From Misgurnus anguillicaudatus (lineage: Eukaryota > Chordata > Actinopteri > Cypriniformes > Cobitidae), in assembly GCF_027580225.2 (NCBI RefSeq), contig NC_073352.2, positions 37,077,501 to 37,141,500 on the forward strand: a stretch of DNA of 64,000 bases, given 5' to 3'. The notes below the pieces were generated by a model. The model was given only the letters and a program-made list of their open reading frames with translations. It was not told the DNA's origin and did not search any database. Made by a program: the position numbers and the translations under genes. How positions within the stretch are numbered: position 1 is the stretch's first letter; each line of letters begins with the position of its first letter. This document shows, in pieces, positions 35,707 through 47,738 of this stretch.

Positions 35707-36626
35707 GACCGGAGATACTTCCGGTCGAAAATCCGAATTTCGTTACAGCGCCGCTCCGGCGCCTCGGGCCCGGGTCCTTCGACCTTCGGGTCGGTCGGTC
35801 CGCCGGAGGGGCCCTTTCGAACGAGCCCACCCGCGAGTATCTGGCCCTTTCCGCAGCGGAGATACGGGGTGCCGTCTCCGGATTTTCCCATGGCCGCTGC
35901 TCGGGCGCCTTAAGTCCCAGGACGTCGCCCTCGGGGTCGGTCGCTCTACCCGAGGGGACCTTTCGAACGAGCCCGCCCTCGACCCTCCGACCCTTTCCGC
36001 GGCCGAGATACGGCGGATCGAAAAAAAAAAACGCTGGTCCGGAGTTCGCGCGCCCGTAGCGTCCGCTGCGTTCGTCCGCTGGAGGCGCGGCCGGTCTCGT
36101 TCGAAAGGTCTTTCCCGGGGCTTTTCGGCGACGCCGGCCCCGAGTGCGTGCGACCCCGGGGACCGGAGATACTTCCGGTCGAATTTAGGAAAACTTCGAA
36201 CGGCCGTATCTCGGGCGCCTCGGGCCCGGGGCCTTCGAACTTCGGGTCGGTCGGTCCGCCGGAGGGGCCCTTTCGAACGAGCCCACCCGGGAGTATCTGG
36301 CCCCTTCCGCAGCGGAGATACGGTTGGCCGTCTCCGGACTTTCCCACTGCCGCTGCTCGGGCGCCTTAAGTCCGAGGACGTCGCCCTCGAGGTCGGTCGC
36401 TCTACCCGAGGAGACCTTTAGAACGAGCCCGCCCTCGACCCTCCGACCCTTTTCGCGGCCGAGATACGGCGGTTCGAAAAAAAAAAACGCTCGTCCGTAG
36501 TTCGCGCGCCCGTAGCGTCCGCTGCGTTCGTCCGCCGGAGGCGCGGCCGGTCTCGTTCGAAAGGTCTCTCTCGGGGCTTTCCGGGGACGCCAGCCTCGGG
36601 TCCGTGCGACCCCGGGGGCCGGAGAT
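35707..36626 (+). repeat. A-monomer run 12 (shortest)
   Basis: Only two A-tracts (about 36020, 36477), 920 bp. One monomer is of the GAATTTAGGAAAACTTCG type (about 36182). Confidence 0.92.
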
Positions 36627-37513
36627 ACGGACTTCCACTGCTGCACCTTTAAACGGCCGTAGCTCGGGCGCCTTAAGACCGAGACCTTAGCCCTTTGGGT
36701 CCCTCATCCTCCAGGAGGGGCCCTTTCCAACGACCCCACCCACGTCTCCGTACCCCCTTCCCCGGCCGAGATACGACCCCGGGAACATCGCCCCGTCAAC
36801 CCGACCACCGTGCACCCGAGGCCGGCTTTGGACCCCGCGACGGACACCCTGGAGCTCGTACCCGGCGCACCGTTTGGTCCCTGCCATCCCACTCTTAAGC
36901 ACTCCCCCACCGGACTAAGCCCCATCCTCCCGGCCCTTCTGGAGAACCAAACAGTTGGTCAACCCCAAAATTTCTCCAACCGTTGGTCAACCCGAAAGAT
37001 TTTCCAGCAGTTGGTCAACCTCAATCGACTTAGGTTTTGGAGTGTTCGCGTTTCCAGCAGTTGGTCAACCTCAATCGACTTAGGTTTTGGAGCGTTCGCG
37101 TTTCCAGCAGTTGGTCAACCTCAATCGACTTAGGCTCTGGAGCTTTCGCCTCTCCAGCAGTTGGTCAACCCCAACGACTTAGGCTCTTGAGCTTTCACTT
37201 CTCCAGCAGTTGGTCAACCCCATCGACTTAGGTTCTGGGGCGTTCGCTTCTCCTGCCATAGACTTAGGTTCTAGAGCTTTCGCCTCTCCGACAGTTGGTC
37301 AACCCCAATCGACTTAGGCTCTGGAGCTTTCACTTCTCCAGCAGTTGGTCAACCCCATCGACTTAGGTTCTGGAGCTTTCGCCTCTCCGACAGTTGGTCA
37401 ACCCCGATCGACTTAGCTATATACCTGATGGCACCTGTTCGCCCTACCGTCCCCCGCGAAGGGGGAACCCGCCGGGTCCGCGGCCGGGAGGGTGCGCCTC
37501 GGTCGGCCTGGGG
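36627..37513 (+). repeat. Spacer block B13
   Basis: Standard 887 bp block; minisatellite 36952-37416. Confidence 0.92.
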
Positions 37514-39838
37514 GACCGGAGATACTTCCGGTCGAAAATCCGAATTTCGTTACAGCGCCGCTCCGGCGCCTCCGGCCCGGGTCCTTCGACCTTCGGGTCG
37601 GTCGGTCCGCCGGAGGGGCCCTTTCGAACGAGCCCACCCGCGAGTATCTGGCCCTTTCCGCGGCGGAGATACGGGGTGCCGTCTCCGGATTTTCCCACGG
37701 CCGCTGCTCGGGCGCCTTAAGTCCCAGGACGTCGCCCTCGGGGTCGGTCGCTCTACCCGAGGGGACCTTTCGAACGAGCCCGCCCTCGACCCTCCGACCC
37801 TTTCCGCGGCCGAGATACGGCGGTTCGAAAAAAAAAAAACGCTCGTCCGGAGTTTGCTCGCCCGTAGCGTCCGCTGCGTTCGTCCGCCGGAGGCGTGACC
37901 GGTCTCGTTCGAAAGGTCTTTCCCGGGGCTTTCCGGCGACGCCGGCCCCGAGTCCGTGCGATCCCGTGGACCGGAGATACTTCCGGTCGAATATCCGAAT
38001 TTCGTTACCGCGCCGCTCCGGCGCCTCGGGCCCGGGGCCTTCGACCTTCGGGTCGATTGGTCCGCCGGATGGGCCCTTTCGAACGAGCCCACCCACGAGT
38101 ATCTGGCCCTTTCCGCGGCGGAGATACGGGGGGCCTTCTCCGGATTTTCCCACGGCCGCTGCTCGGGCGCCTTAAGTCCGAGGACGTCGCCCTCGGGGTC
38201 GGTCGCTCTACCCGAGGGGACCTTTCGAACGAGCCCGCCCTCGACCCTCCGACCCTTTCCGCGGCCGAGATACGGCGGATCGAAAAAAAAAAACGCTGGT
38301 CCGGAGTTCGCGCGCCCGTAGCGTCCGCTGCGTTCGTCCGCCGGAGGCGCGGCCGGTCTCGTTCGAAAGGTCTTTCCCGGGGCTTTCCGGCGACGCCGGC
38401 CCCGAGTCCGTGCGACCCCGTGGACCGGAGATACTTCCGGTAGAATATCCGAATTTCGTTACCTCGCCGCTCCGGCGCCTCGGGTCCGGGGCCTTCGACC
38501 TTCGGGTCGATTGGTCCGCCGGAGGGGCCCTTTCGAACGAGCCCACCCGCGAGTATCTGGCCTTTTCCGCGGCGGAGATACGGGGGGCCGTCTCCGGATT
38601 TTCCCACGGCCGCTGCTCGGGCGCCTTAAGTCCGAGGACGTCGCCCTCGGGGTCGGTCGCTCTACCCGAGGGGACCTTTCGAACGAGCCCGCCCTCGACC
38701 CTCCGACCCTTTCCGCGGCCGAGATACGGCGGATCGAAAAAAAAAACGCTGGTCCGGAGTTCGCGCGCCCGTAGCGTCCGCTGCGTTCGTCCGCCGGAGG
38801 CGCGGCCGGTCTCGTTCGAAAGGTCTTTCCCGGGGCTTTCCGGCGACGCCGGTCCCGAGTCCGTGCGACCCCGTGGACCGGAGGCGACGCCGGCCCCGAG
38901 TCCGTGCGACCCCGTGGACCGGAGATACTTCCGGTCGAATATCCGAATTTCGTTACCGCGCCGCTCCGGCGCCTCGGGTCCGGGGCCTTCGAACTTCGGG
39001 TCGATTGGTCCGCCGGAGGGGCCCTTTCGAACGAGCCCACCCGCGAGTATCTGGCCCTTTCCGCGGCGGAGATACGGGGGGCCGTCACCGGATTTTCCCA
39101 CGGCCGCTGCTCGGGCGCCTTAAGTCCGAGGACGTCGCCCTCGGGGTCGGTCGCTCTACCCGAGGGGACCTTTCGAACGAGCCCGCCCTCGACCCTCCGA
39201 CCCTTTCCGCGGCCGAGATACGGCGGATCGAAAAAAAAAAAACGCTGGTCCGGAGTTCGCGCGCCCGTAGCGTCCGCTGCGTTCGTCCGCTGGAGGCGCG
39301 GCCGGTCTCGTTCGAAAGGTCTTTCCCGGGGCTTTTCGGCGACGCCGGCCCCCAGTCCGTGCGACCCCGGGGACCGGAGATACTTCCGGTCGAATTTAGG
39401 AAAACTTCGAACGGCCGTATCTCGGGCGCCTCGGGCCCGGGGCCTTCGAACTTCGGGTCGATTGGTCCGCCGGAGGGGCCCTTTCGAACGAGCCCACCCG
39501 CGAGTATCCGGCCTTTTCCGCGGCGGAGATACGGGGGGCCGTCACCGGATTTTCCCACGGCCGCTGCTCGGGCGCCTTTAGTCCGAGGACGTCGCCCTCG
39601 AGGTCGGTCGCTCTACCCGAGGAGACCTTTCGAACGAGCCCGCCCTCGACCCTCCGACCCTTTTCGCGGCCGAGATACGGCGGTTCGAAAAAAAAAAAAC
39701 GCTCGTCCGTAGTTCGCTTGCCCGTAGCGTCCGCTGCGTTCGTCCGCCGGAGGCGCGGCCGGTCTCGTTCGAAAGGTCTCTCTCGGGGCTTTCCGTGGAC
39801 GCCAGCCTCGGGTCCGTGCGACCCCGGGGGCCGGAGAT
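37514..39838 (+). repeat. A-monomer run 13 with 41-bp duplication
   Basis: Five A-tracts (about 37828, 38282, 38737, 39230, 39688). A 41-bp direct duplication lies at 38842-38882 and 38883-38923. A GAATTTAGGAAAACTTCG variant occurs near 39393. Confidence 0.92.
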
Positions 39839-40725
39839 ACGGACTTCCACCGCTGCACCTTTAAACGGCCGTAGCTCGGGCGCCTTAAGACCGAGACCTT
39901 AGCCCTTTGGGTCCCTCATCCTCCAGGAGGGGCCCTTTCCAACGACCCCACCCACGTCTCCGTACCCCTTTCCCCGGCCGAGATACGACCCCGGGAACAT
40001 CGCCCCGTCAACCCGACCACCGTGCACCTGAGGCCGGCTTTGGACCCCGCGACGGACACCCTGGAGCTCGTACCCGGCGCACCGTTTGGTCCCTGCCATC
40101 CCACTCTTAAGCACTCCCCCACCGGACTAAGCCCCATCCTCCCGGCCCTTCTGGAGAACCAAACAGTTGGTCAACCCCAAAATTTCTCCAACCGTTGGTC
40201 AACCCGAAAGATTTTCCAGCAGTTGGTCAACCTCAATCGACTTAGGTTTTGGAGCGTTCGAGTTTCCAGCAGTTGGTCAACCTCAATCGACTTAGGTTTT
40301 GGAGCGTTCGCGTTTCCAGCAGTTGGTCAACCTCAATCGACTTAGGCTCTGGAGCTTTCGCCTCTCCAGCAGTTGGTCAACCCCAACGACTTAGGCTCTT
40401 GAGCTTTTACTTCTCCAGCAGTTGGTCAACCCCATCGACTTAGGTTCTGGGGCGTTCGCTTCTCCTGCCATAGACTTAGGTTCTAGAGCTATCGCCTCTC
40501 CGACAGTTGGTCAACCCCAATCGACTTAGGCTCTGGAGCTTTCACTTCTCCAGCAGTTGGTCAACCCCATCGACTTAGGTTCTGGAGCTTTCGCCTCTCC
40601 GACAGTTGGTCAACCCCGATCGACTTAGCTATATACCTGATGGCACCTGTTCGCCCTACCGTCCCCCGCGAAGGGGGAACCCGCCGGGTCCGCGGCCGGG
40701 AGGGTGCGCCTCGGTCGGCCTGGGG
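39839..40725 (+). repeat. Spacer block B14
   Basis: Standard length; minisatellite 40164-40628, with a GAGCGTTCGAGTTTCC unit as in B12 and B15. Confidence 0.92.
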
Positions 40726-43700
40726 GACCGGAGATACTTCCGGTCGAAAATCCGAATTTCGTTACAGCGCCGCTCCGGCGCCTCGGGCCCGGGTCCTTCG
40801 ACCTTCGGGTCGGTCGGTCCGCCGGAGGGGCCCTTTCGAACGAGCCCACCCGCGAGTATCTGGCCCTTTCCGCAGCGGAGATACGGGGTGCCGTCTCCGG
40901 ATTTTCCCACGGCCGCTGCTCGGGCGCCTTAAGTCCCAGGACGTCGCCCTCGGGGTCGGTCGCTCTACCCGAGGGGACCTTTCGAACGAGCCCGCCCTCG
41001 ACCCTCCGACCCTTTCCGCGGCCGAGATACGGCGGTTCGAACAAAAAAAAAAACGCTCGTCCGGAGTTTGCTCGCCCGTAGCGTCCGCTGCGTTCGTCCG
41101 CCGGAGGCGTGACCGGTCTCGTTCGAAAGGTCTTTCCCGGGGCTTTCCGGCGACGCCGGCCCCGAGTCCGTGCGATCCCGTGGACCGGAGATACTTCCGG
41201 TCGAATATCCGAATTTCGTTACCGCGCCGCTCCGGCGCCTCGGGCCCGGGGCCTTCGACCTTCGGGTCGATTGGTCCGCCGGATGGGCCCTTTCGAACGA
41301 GCCCACCCACGAGTATCTGGCCCTTTCCGCGGCGGAGATACGGGGGGCCTTCTCCGGATTTTCCCACGGCCGCTGCTCGGGCGCCTTAAGTCCGAGGACG
41401 TCGCCCTCGGGGTCGGTCGCTCTACCCGAGGGGACCTTTCGAACGAGCCCGCCCTCGACCCTCCGACCTTTTCCGCGGCCGAGATACGGCGGATCGAAAA
41501 AAAAAAACGCTGGTCCGGAGTTCGCGCGCCCGTAGCGTCCGCTGCGTTCGTCCGCCGGAAGCGCGGCCGGTCTCGTTCGAAAGGTCTTTCCCGGGGCTTT
41601 CCGGCGACGCCGGCCCCGAGTCCGTGCGATCCCGTGGGATCCCGTGGACCGGAGATACTTCCGGTAGAATATCCGAATTTCGTTACCGCGCCGCTCCGGC
41701 GCCTCGGGTCCGGGGCCTTCGACCTTCGGGTCGATTGGTCCGCCGTAGAGGCCCTTTTGAACGAGCCCACCCGCGAGTATCTGGCCTTTTCCGCGGCGGA
41801 GATACGGGGGGCCGTCTCCGGATTTTCCCACGGCCGCTGGTCGGGCGCCTTAAGTCCGAGGACGTCGCCCTCGGGGTCGGTCGCTCTACCCGAGGGGACC
41901 TTTCGAACGAGCCCGCCCTCGACCCTCCGACCCTTTCCGCGGCCGAGATACGGCGGATCGAAAAAAAAAAACGCTGGTCCGGAGTTCGCGCGCCCGTAGC
42001 GTCCGCTGCGTTCGTCCGCCGGAGGCGTGACCGGTCTCGTTCGAAAGGTCTTTCCCGGGGCTTTCCGGCGACGCCGGCCCCGAGTCCGTGCGATCCCGTG
42101 GACCGGGGATACTTCCGGTCGAATATCCGAATTTCGTTACCGCGCCGCTCCGGCGCCTCGGGCCCGGGGCCTTCGACCTTCGGGTCGATTGGTCCGCCGG
42201 ATGGGCCCTTTCGAACGAGCCCACCCACGAGTATCTGGCCCTTTCCGCGGCGGAGATACGGGGGGCCTTCTCCGGATTTTCCCACGGCCGCTGCTCGGGC
42301 GCCTTAAGTCCGAGGACGTCGCCCTCGGGGTCGGTCGCTCTACCCGAGGGGACCTTTCGAACGAGCCCGCCCTCGACCCTCCGACCTTTTCCGCGGCCGA
42401 GATACGGCGGATCGAAAAAAAAAAAACGCTGGTCCGGAGTTCGCGCGCCCGTAGCGTCCGCTGCGTTCGTCCGCCGGAAGCGCGGCCGGTCTCGTTCGAA
42501 AGGTCTTTCCCGGGGCTTTCCGGCGACGCCGGCCCCGAGTCCGTGCGATCCCGTGGGATCCCGTGGACCGGAGATACTTCCGGTAGAATATCCGAATTTC
42601 GTTACAGCGCCGCTCCGGCGCCTCGGGCCCGGGTCCTTCGACCTTCGGGTCGATTGGTTCGCCGGAGGGGCCCCTTTGAACGAGCCCACCCGCGAGTATC
42701 TGGCCCTTTCCCCGGCGGAGATACGGGGGGCCGTCTCCGGATTTTCCCACGGCCGCTGCTCGGGCGCCTTAAGTCCGAGGACGTCGCCCTCGGGGTCGGT
42801 CGCTCTACCCGAGGGGACCTTTCGAACGAGCCCGCCCTCGACCCTCCGACCCTTTCCGCGGCCGAGATACGGCGGATCGAAAAAAAAAAACGCTGGTCCG
42901 GAGTTCGCGCGCCCGTAGCGTCCGCTGCGTTCGTCCGCCGGAGGCGCGGCCGGTCTCGTTCGAAAGGTCTTTCCCGGGGCTTTCCGGCGACGCCGGCCCC
43001 GAGTCCGTGCGACCCCGTGGACCGGAGATACTTCCGGTCGAATATCCGAATTTCGTTACCGCGCCGCTCCGGCGCCTCGGGTCCGGGGCCTTCGAACTTC
43101 GGGTCGATTGGTCCGCCGGAGGGGCCCTTTCGAACGAGCCCACCCGCGAGTATCTGGCCCTTTCCGCGGCGGAGATACGGGGGGCCGTCACCGGATTTTC
43201 CCACGGCCGCTGCTCGGGCGCCTTAAGTCCGAGGACGTCGCCCTCGGGGTCGGTCGCTCTACCCGAGGGGACCTTTCGAACGAGCCCGCCCTCGACCCTC
43301 CGACCCTTTCCGCGGCCGAGATACGGCGGATCGAAAAAAAAAAAACGCTGGTCCGGAGTTCGCGCGCCCGTAGCGTCCCCTGCGTTCGTCCGCTGGAGGC
43401 GCGGCCGGTCTCGTTCGAAAGGTCTTGCCCGGGGCTTTTCGGCGACGCCGGCCCCGAGTCCGTGCGACCCCGGGGACCGGAGATACTTCCGGTCGAATTT
43501 CGGAAAACTTCGAACGGCCGTATCTCGGGCGCCTCGGGCCCGAAGCCTTCGAACTTCGGGTCGGTCGGTCCGCCGGAGGGGCCCTTTCGAACGAGCCCAC
43601 AGGCGAGTATCTGGCCCCTTCCGCGGCGGAGATACGGGGGGCCGTCTCCGGATTTTCCCACTGCCGCTGCTCGGGCGCCTTAAGTCCGAGGACGTCGCCC

Positions 43701-46202
43701 TCGGGGTCGGTCGCTCTACCCGAGGGGACCTTTCGAACGAGCCCGCCCTCGACCCTCCGACCCTTTTCGCGGCCGAGATACGGCGGTTCGAAAAAAAAAA
43801 AGACTCGTCCGGAGTTTGCTCGCCCGTAGCGTCCGCTGCGTTCGTCCGCCGGAGGCGCGGCCGGTCTCGTTCGAAAGGTCTTTCCCGGGGCTTTTCGGCG
43901 ACGCCGGCCCCGAGTCCGTGCGACCCCGTGGACCGGAGATACTTCCGGTCGAATATCCGAATTTCGTTACCGCGCCACTCTTGCGCCTCGGGTCCGGGGC
44001 CTTCGAACTTCGGGTCGATTGGTCCGCCGGAGGGGCCCTTTCGAACGAGCCCACCCGCGAGTATCTGGCCCTTTCCGCGGCGGAGATACGGGGGGCCGTC
44101 ACCGGATTTTCCCACGGCCGCTGCTCGGGCGCCTTAAGTCCGAGGACGTCGCCCTCGGGGTCGGTCGCTCTACCCGAGGGGACCTTTCGAACGAGCCCGC
44201 CCTCGACCCTCCGACCCTTTCCGCGGCCGAGATACGGCGGATCGAAAAAAAAAAACGCTGGTCCGGAGTTCGCGCGCCCGTAGCGTCACCTGCGTTCGTC
44301 CGCTGGAGGCGCGGCCGGTCTCGTTCGAAAGGTCTTGCCCGGGGCTTTTCGGCGACGCCGGCCCTGAGTCCGTGCGACCCCGGGGACCGGAGATACTTCC
44401 GGTCGAATTTCGGAAAACTTCGAACGGCCGTATCTCGGGCGCCTCGGGCCCGAAGCCTTCGAACTTCGGGTCGGTTGGTCCGCCGGAGGGGCCCTTTCGA
44501 ACGAGCCCACAGGCGAGTATCTGGCCCCTTCCGCGGCGGAGATACGGGGGGCCGTCTCCGGATTTTCCCACTGCCGCTGCTCGGGCGCCTTAAGTCCGAG
44601 GACGTCGCCCTCGGGGTCGGTCGCTCTACCCGAGGGGACCTTTCGAACGCGCCCGCCCTCGACCCTCCGACCCTTTTCGCGGCCGAGATACGGCGGTTCG
44701 AAAAAAAAAAACACTCGTCCGGAGTTTGCTCGCCCGTAGCGTCCGCTGCGTTCGTCCGCCGGAGGCGTGACTGGTCTCGTTCGAAAGGTCTTTCCCGGGG
44801 CTTTCCGGCGACGCCGGCCCCGAGTCCGTGCGACCCCGTGGACCGGAGATTCTTCCGGTCGAATATCCGAATTTCGTTACCGCGCCGCTCCGGCGCCTCG
44901 GGCCCGGGGCCTTCGACCTTCGGGTCGATTGGTCCGCCGGAGGGGACCTTTCGAACGAGTCCACCCGCGAGTATCTGGCCCTTTCCCCGGCGGAGATACG
45001 GGGGGCCGTCTCCGGATTTTCCCACGGCTGCTGCTCGGGCGCCTTAAGTCCCAGGACGTCGCCCTCGGGGTCGGTCGCTCTACCCGAGGGGACCTTTCGA
45101 ACGAGCCCGCCCTCGACCCTCCGACCCTTTCCGCGGCCGAGATACGGCGGATCGAAAAAAAAAAAACGCTGGTCCGGAGTTCGCGCGCCCGTAGCGTCCG
45201 CCGGAGGCGCGGCCGGTCTCGTTCGAAAGGTCTTTCCCGGGGCTTTCCGGCGACGCCGGCCCCGAGTCCGTGCGACCCCGGGGACCGGAGATACTTCCTG
45301 TCGAATATCCGAATTTCGTTACTGCGCCGCTCCGGCGCATCGGGTCCGGGGCCTCTGAACTTCGGGTCGATTGGTCCGCCGGAGGGGGCCTTTCGAACGA
45401 GCCTACACGCGAGTATCTGGCCCTTTTCCCGGCGGAGATACGGGGGGCCGTCTCCGGATTTTCCCACGGCCGCTGCTCGGGCGCCTTAAGTCCGAGGACG
45501 TCGCCCTCGGGGTCGGTCGCTCTACCCGAGGGGACCTTTCGAACGAGCCCGCCCTCGACCCTCCGACCCTTTCCGCGGCCGAGATACGGCGGATCGAAAA
45601 AAAAACGCTGGTCCGGAGTTCGCGCGCCCGTAGCGTCCGCTGCGTTCGTCCGCCGGAGGCGCGGCCGGTCTCGTTCGAAAGGTCTTTCCCGGGGCTTTCC
45701 GGCGACGCCGGCCCCGAGTCCGTGCGACCCCGGGGACCGGAGATACTTCCGGTCGAATTTCGGAAAACTTCGAACGGCCGTATCTCGGGCGCCTCGGGCC
45801 CGAAGCCTTCGAACTTCGGGTCGGTCGGTCCGCCGGAGGGGCCCTTTCGAACGAGCCCACAGGCGAGTATCTGGCCCCTTCCGCGGCGGAGATACGGGGG
45901 GCCGTCTCCGGATTTTCCCACTGCCGCTGCTCGGGCGCCTTAAGTCCGAGGACGTCGCCCTCGGGGTCGGTCGCTCTACCCGAGGGGACCTTTCGAACGA
46001 GCCCGCCCTCGACCCTCCGACCCTTTTCGCGGCCGAGATACGGCGGTTCGAAAAAAAAAAAAACGCTCGTCCGGAGTTCTCGCGCCCGTAGCGTCCGGTG
46101 CGTTCGTCCGCCGGAAGCGCGGCCGGTCTCGTTCGAAAGGTCTCTCTCGGGGCTTTCCGGGGACGCCAGCCTCGGGTCCGTGCGACCTCGGGGGCCGGAG
46201 AT
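40726..46202 (+). repeat. A-monomer run 14 (longest)
   Basis: Twelve A-tracts between about 41042 and 46051. It contains two-monomer duplications: GATCCCGTGGGATCCCGTGG at about 41626 and 42546, and GGTCTTGCCCGGGGC at about 43422 and 44332. GAATTTCGGAAAACTTCG variants occur near 43496, 44406 and 45756. One monomer near 45196 lacks a short segment (GTAGCGTCCGCCGGAGGCG). Confidence 0.92.
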
Positions 46203-47189
46203 ACGGACTTCCACCGCTGCACCTTTAAACGGCCGTAGCTCGGGCGCCTTAAGACCGAGACCTTAGCCCTTTGGGTCCCTCATCCTCCAGGAGGGGCCCT
46301 TTCCAACGACCCCACCCCCGTCTCCGTACCCCCTTCCCCGGCCGAGATACGACCCCGGGAACATCGCCCCGTCAACCCGACCACCGTGCACCCGAGGCCG
46401 GATTTGGACCCCGCGACGGACACCCTGGAGCTCGTACCCGGCGCACCGTTCGGTCCCTGCCATCCCACTCTTAAGCACTCCCCCACCGGACTAAGCCCCA
46501 TCCTCCCGGCCCTTCTGGAGAACCAAACAGTTGGTCAACCCCAAAATTTCTCCAACCGTTGGTCAACCCGAAAGATTTTCCAGCAGTTGGTCAACCCCAA
46601 TCGACTTAGGTTTTGGAGCGTTCGCCTTTCCAGCAGTTGGTCAACCTCAATCGACTTAGGTTTTGGAGCGTTCGAGTTTCCAGCAGTTGGTCAACCTCAA
46701 TCGACTTAGGTTTTGGAGTGTTCGCGTTTCCAGCAGTTGGTCAACCTCAATCGACTTAGGTTTTGGAGCGTTCGCGTTTCCAGCAGTTGGTCAACCTCAA
46801 TCGACTTAGGGTCTGGAGCTTTCGCCTCTCCAGCAGTTGGTCAACCCCAACGACTTAGGCTCTTGAGCTTTCACTTCTCCAGCAGTTGGTCAACCCCATC
46901 GACTTAGGTTCTGGGGCGTTCGCTTCTCCTGCCATAGACTTAGGTTCTAGAGCTTTCGCCTCTCCGACAGTTGGTCAACCCCAATCGACTTAGGCTCTGG
47001 AGCTTTCACTTCTCCAGCAGTTGGTCAACCCCATCGACTTAGGTTCTGGAGCTTTCGCCTCTCCGACAGTTGGTCAACCCCGATCGACTTAGCTATATAC
47101 CTGATGGCACCTGTTCGCCCTACCGTCCCCCGCGAAGGGGGAACCCGCCGGGTCCGCGGCCGGGAGGGTGCGCCTCGGTCGGCCCGGGG
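46203..47189 (+). repeat. Spacer block B15 with two extra minisatellite units
   Basis: 987 bp; minisatellite 46528-47092 is two 50-bp units longer than in the standard block. This is the last complete B block before the array edge. Confidence 0.92.
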
Positions 47190-47333
47190 GACCGGAGATA
47201 CTTCCGGTCTAAAATCCGAATTTCGTTACAGCGCCGCTCCGGCGCCTCGGGCCCGGGTCCTTCGACCTTCGGGTCGGTCGGTCCGCCGGAGGGGCCCTTT
47301 CGAACGAGCCCACCCGCGAGTATCTGGCCCTTT
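47190..47333 (+). repeat. Truncated A monomer at array edge
   Basis: The monomer begins normally after B15 but stops at TATCTGGCCCTTTC, where minisatellite sequence takes over. Confidence 0.85.
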
Positions 47334-47598
47334 CAACCTCAATCGACTTAGGTTTTGGAGCGTTCGCGTTTTCAGCAGTTGGTCAACCTCAATCGACTTA
47401 GGTTTTGTAGCGTTCGAGTTTCCAGCAGTTGGTCAACCTCAATCGACTTAGGTTTTGGAGTGTTCGCGTTTCCAGCAGTTGGTCAACCTCAATCGACTTA
47501 GGCTCTGGAGCTTTCACTTCTCCAGCAGTTGGTCAACCCCATCGACTTAGGTTCTGGAGCTTTCGCCTCTCCGACAGTTGGTCAACCCCGATCGACTT
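47334..47598 (+). repeat. Ectopic minisatellite segment inside an A monomer
   Basis: About five 50-bp minisatellite units lie between two pieces of A monomer, without the rest of block B. The right-hand A piece resumes at TTTCGAACGAGCCC, upstream of the point where the left piece stopped, so about 45 bp of monomer are present on both sides. Short CTTTC-like matches sit at the joints. Confidence 0.8.
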
Positions 47599-47738
47599 TC
47601 GAACGAGCCCACCCGCGAGTATCTGGCCCTTTCCCCGGCGGAGATACGGGGGGCCGTCTCCGGATTTTCCCACGGCCGCTGCTCGGGCGCCTTAAGTCCG
47701 AGGACGTCGCCCTCGGGGTCGGTCGCTCTACCCGAGGG
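47599..47738 (+). repeat. Last partial A monomer
   Basis: Resumed A sequence that ends at CTCTACCCGAGGG, just before the start of non-array DNA (TATGGCGAGTGATTGC). Confidence 0.85.

Larger units (their letters stand above)
1..47738. repeat. GC-rich nested tandem array (A monomers plus B blocks)
   Basis: A continuous array fills about three quarters of the window. A ~454 bp monomer (A) is repeated head to tail in one orientation, about 72 copies judged by its single A-tract, and interrupted by fifteen copies of an ~0.9 kb block (B). Every reading frame is open for long stretches on both strands because the DNA is GC-rich and stop-poor; the frames repeat with the DNA and change product wherever an A-tract changes length, so they are not genes. 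Composition changes sharply at the right edge near 47739. The array could be a satellite or an expanded ribosomal intergenic-spacer-like sequence. No 18S, 5.8S, 28S or 5S rRNA sequence was recognised inside it. Confidence 0.95.

Noticed and set aside
1..47738. Many open frames of 60-440 codons on both strands, rich in Arg, Gly, Pro and Ser
   Set aside because: They arise from stop-poor GC-rich repeats, overlap on opposite strands, recur with every repeat copy and switch frame when A-tract length changes. No domain, start context or splice pattern supports a protein.
1..47738. rRNA genes within the array
   Set aside because: No stretch resembling conserved 18S, 5.8S, 28S or 5S sequence was seen. 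Only a spacer-like architecture is present.
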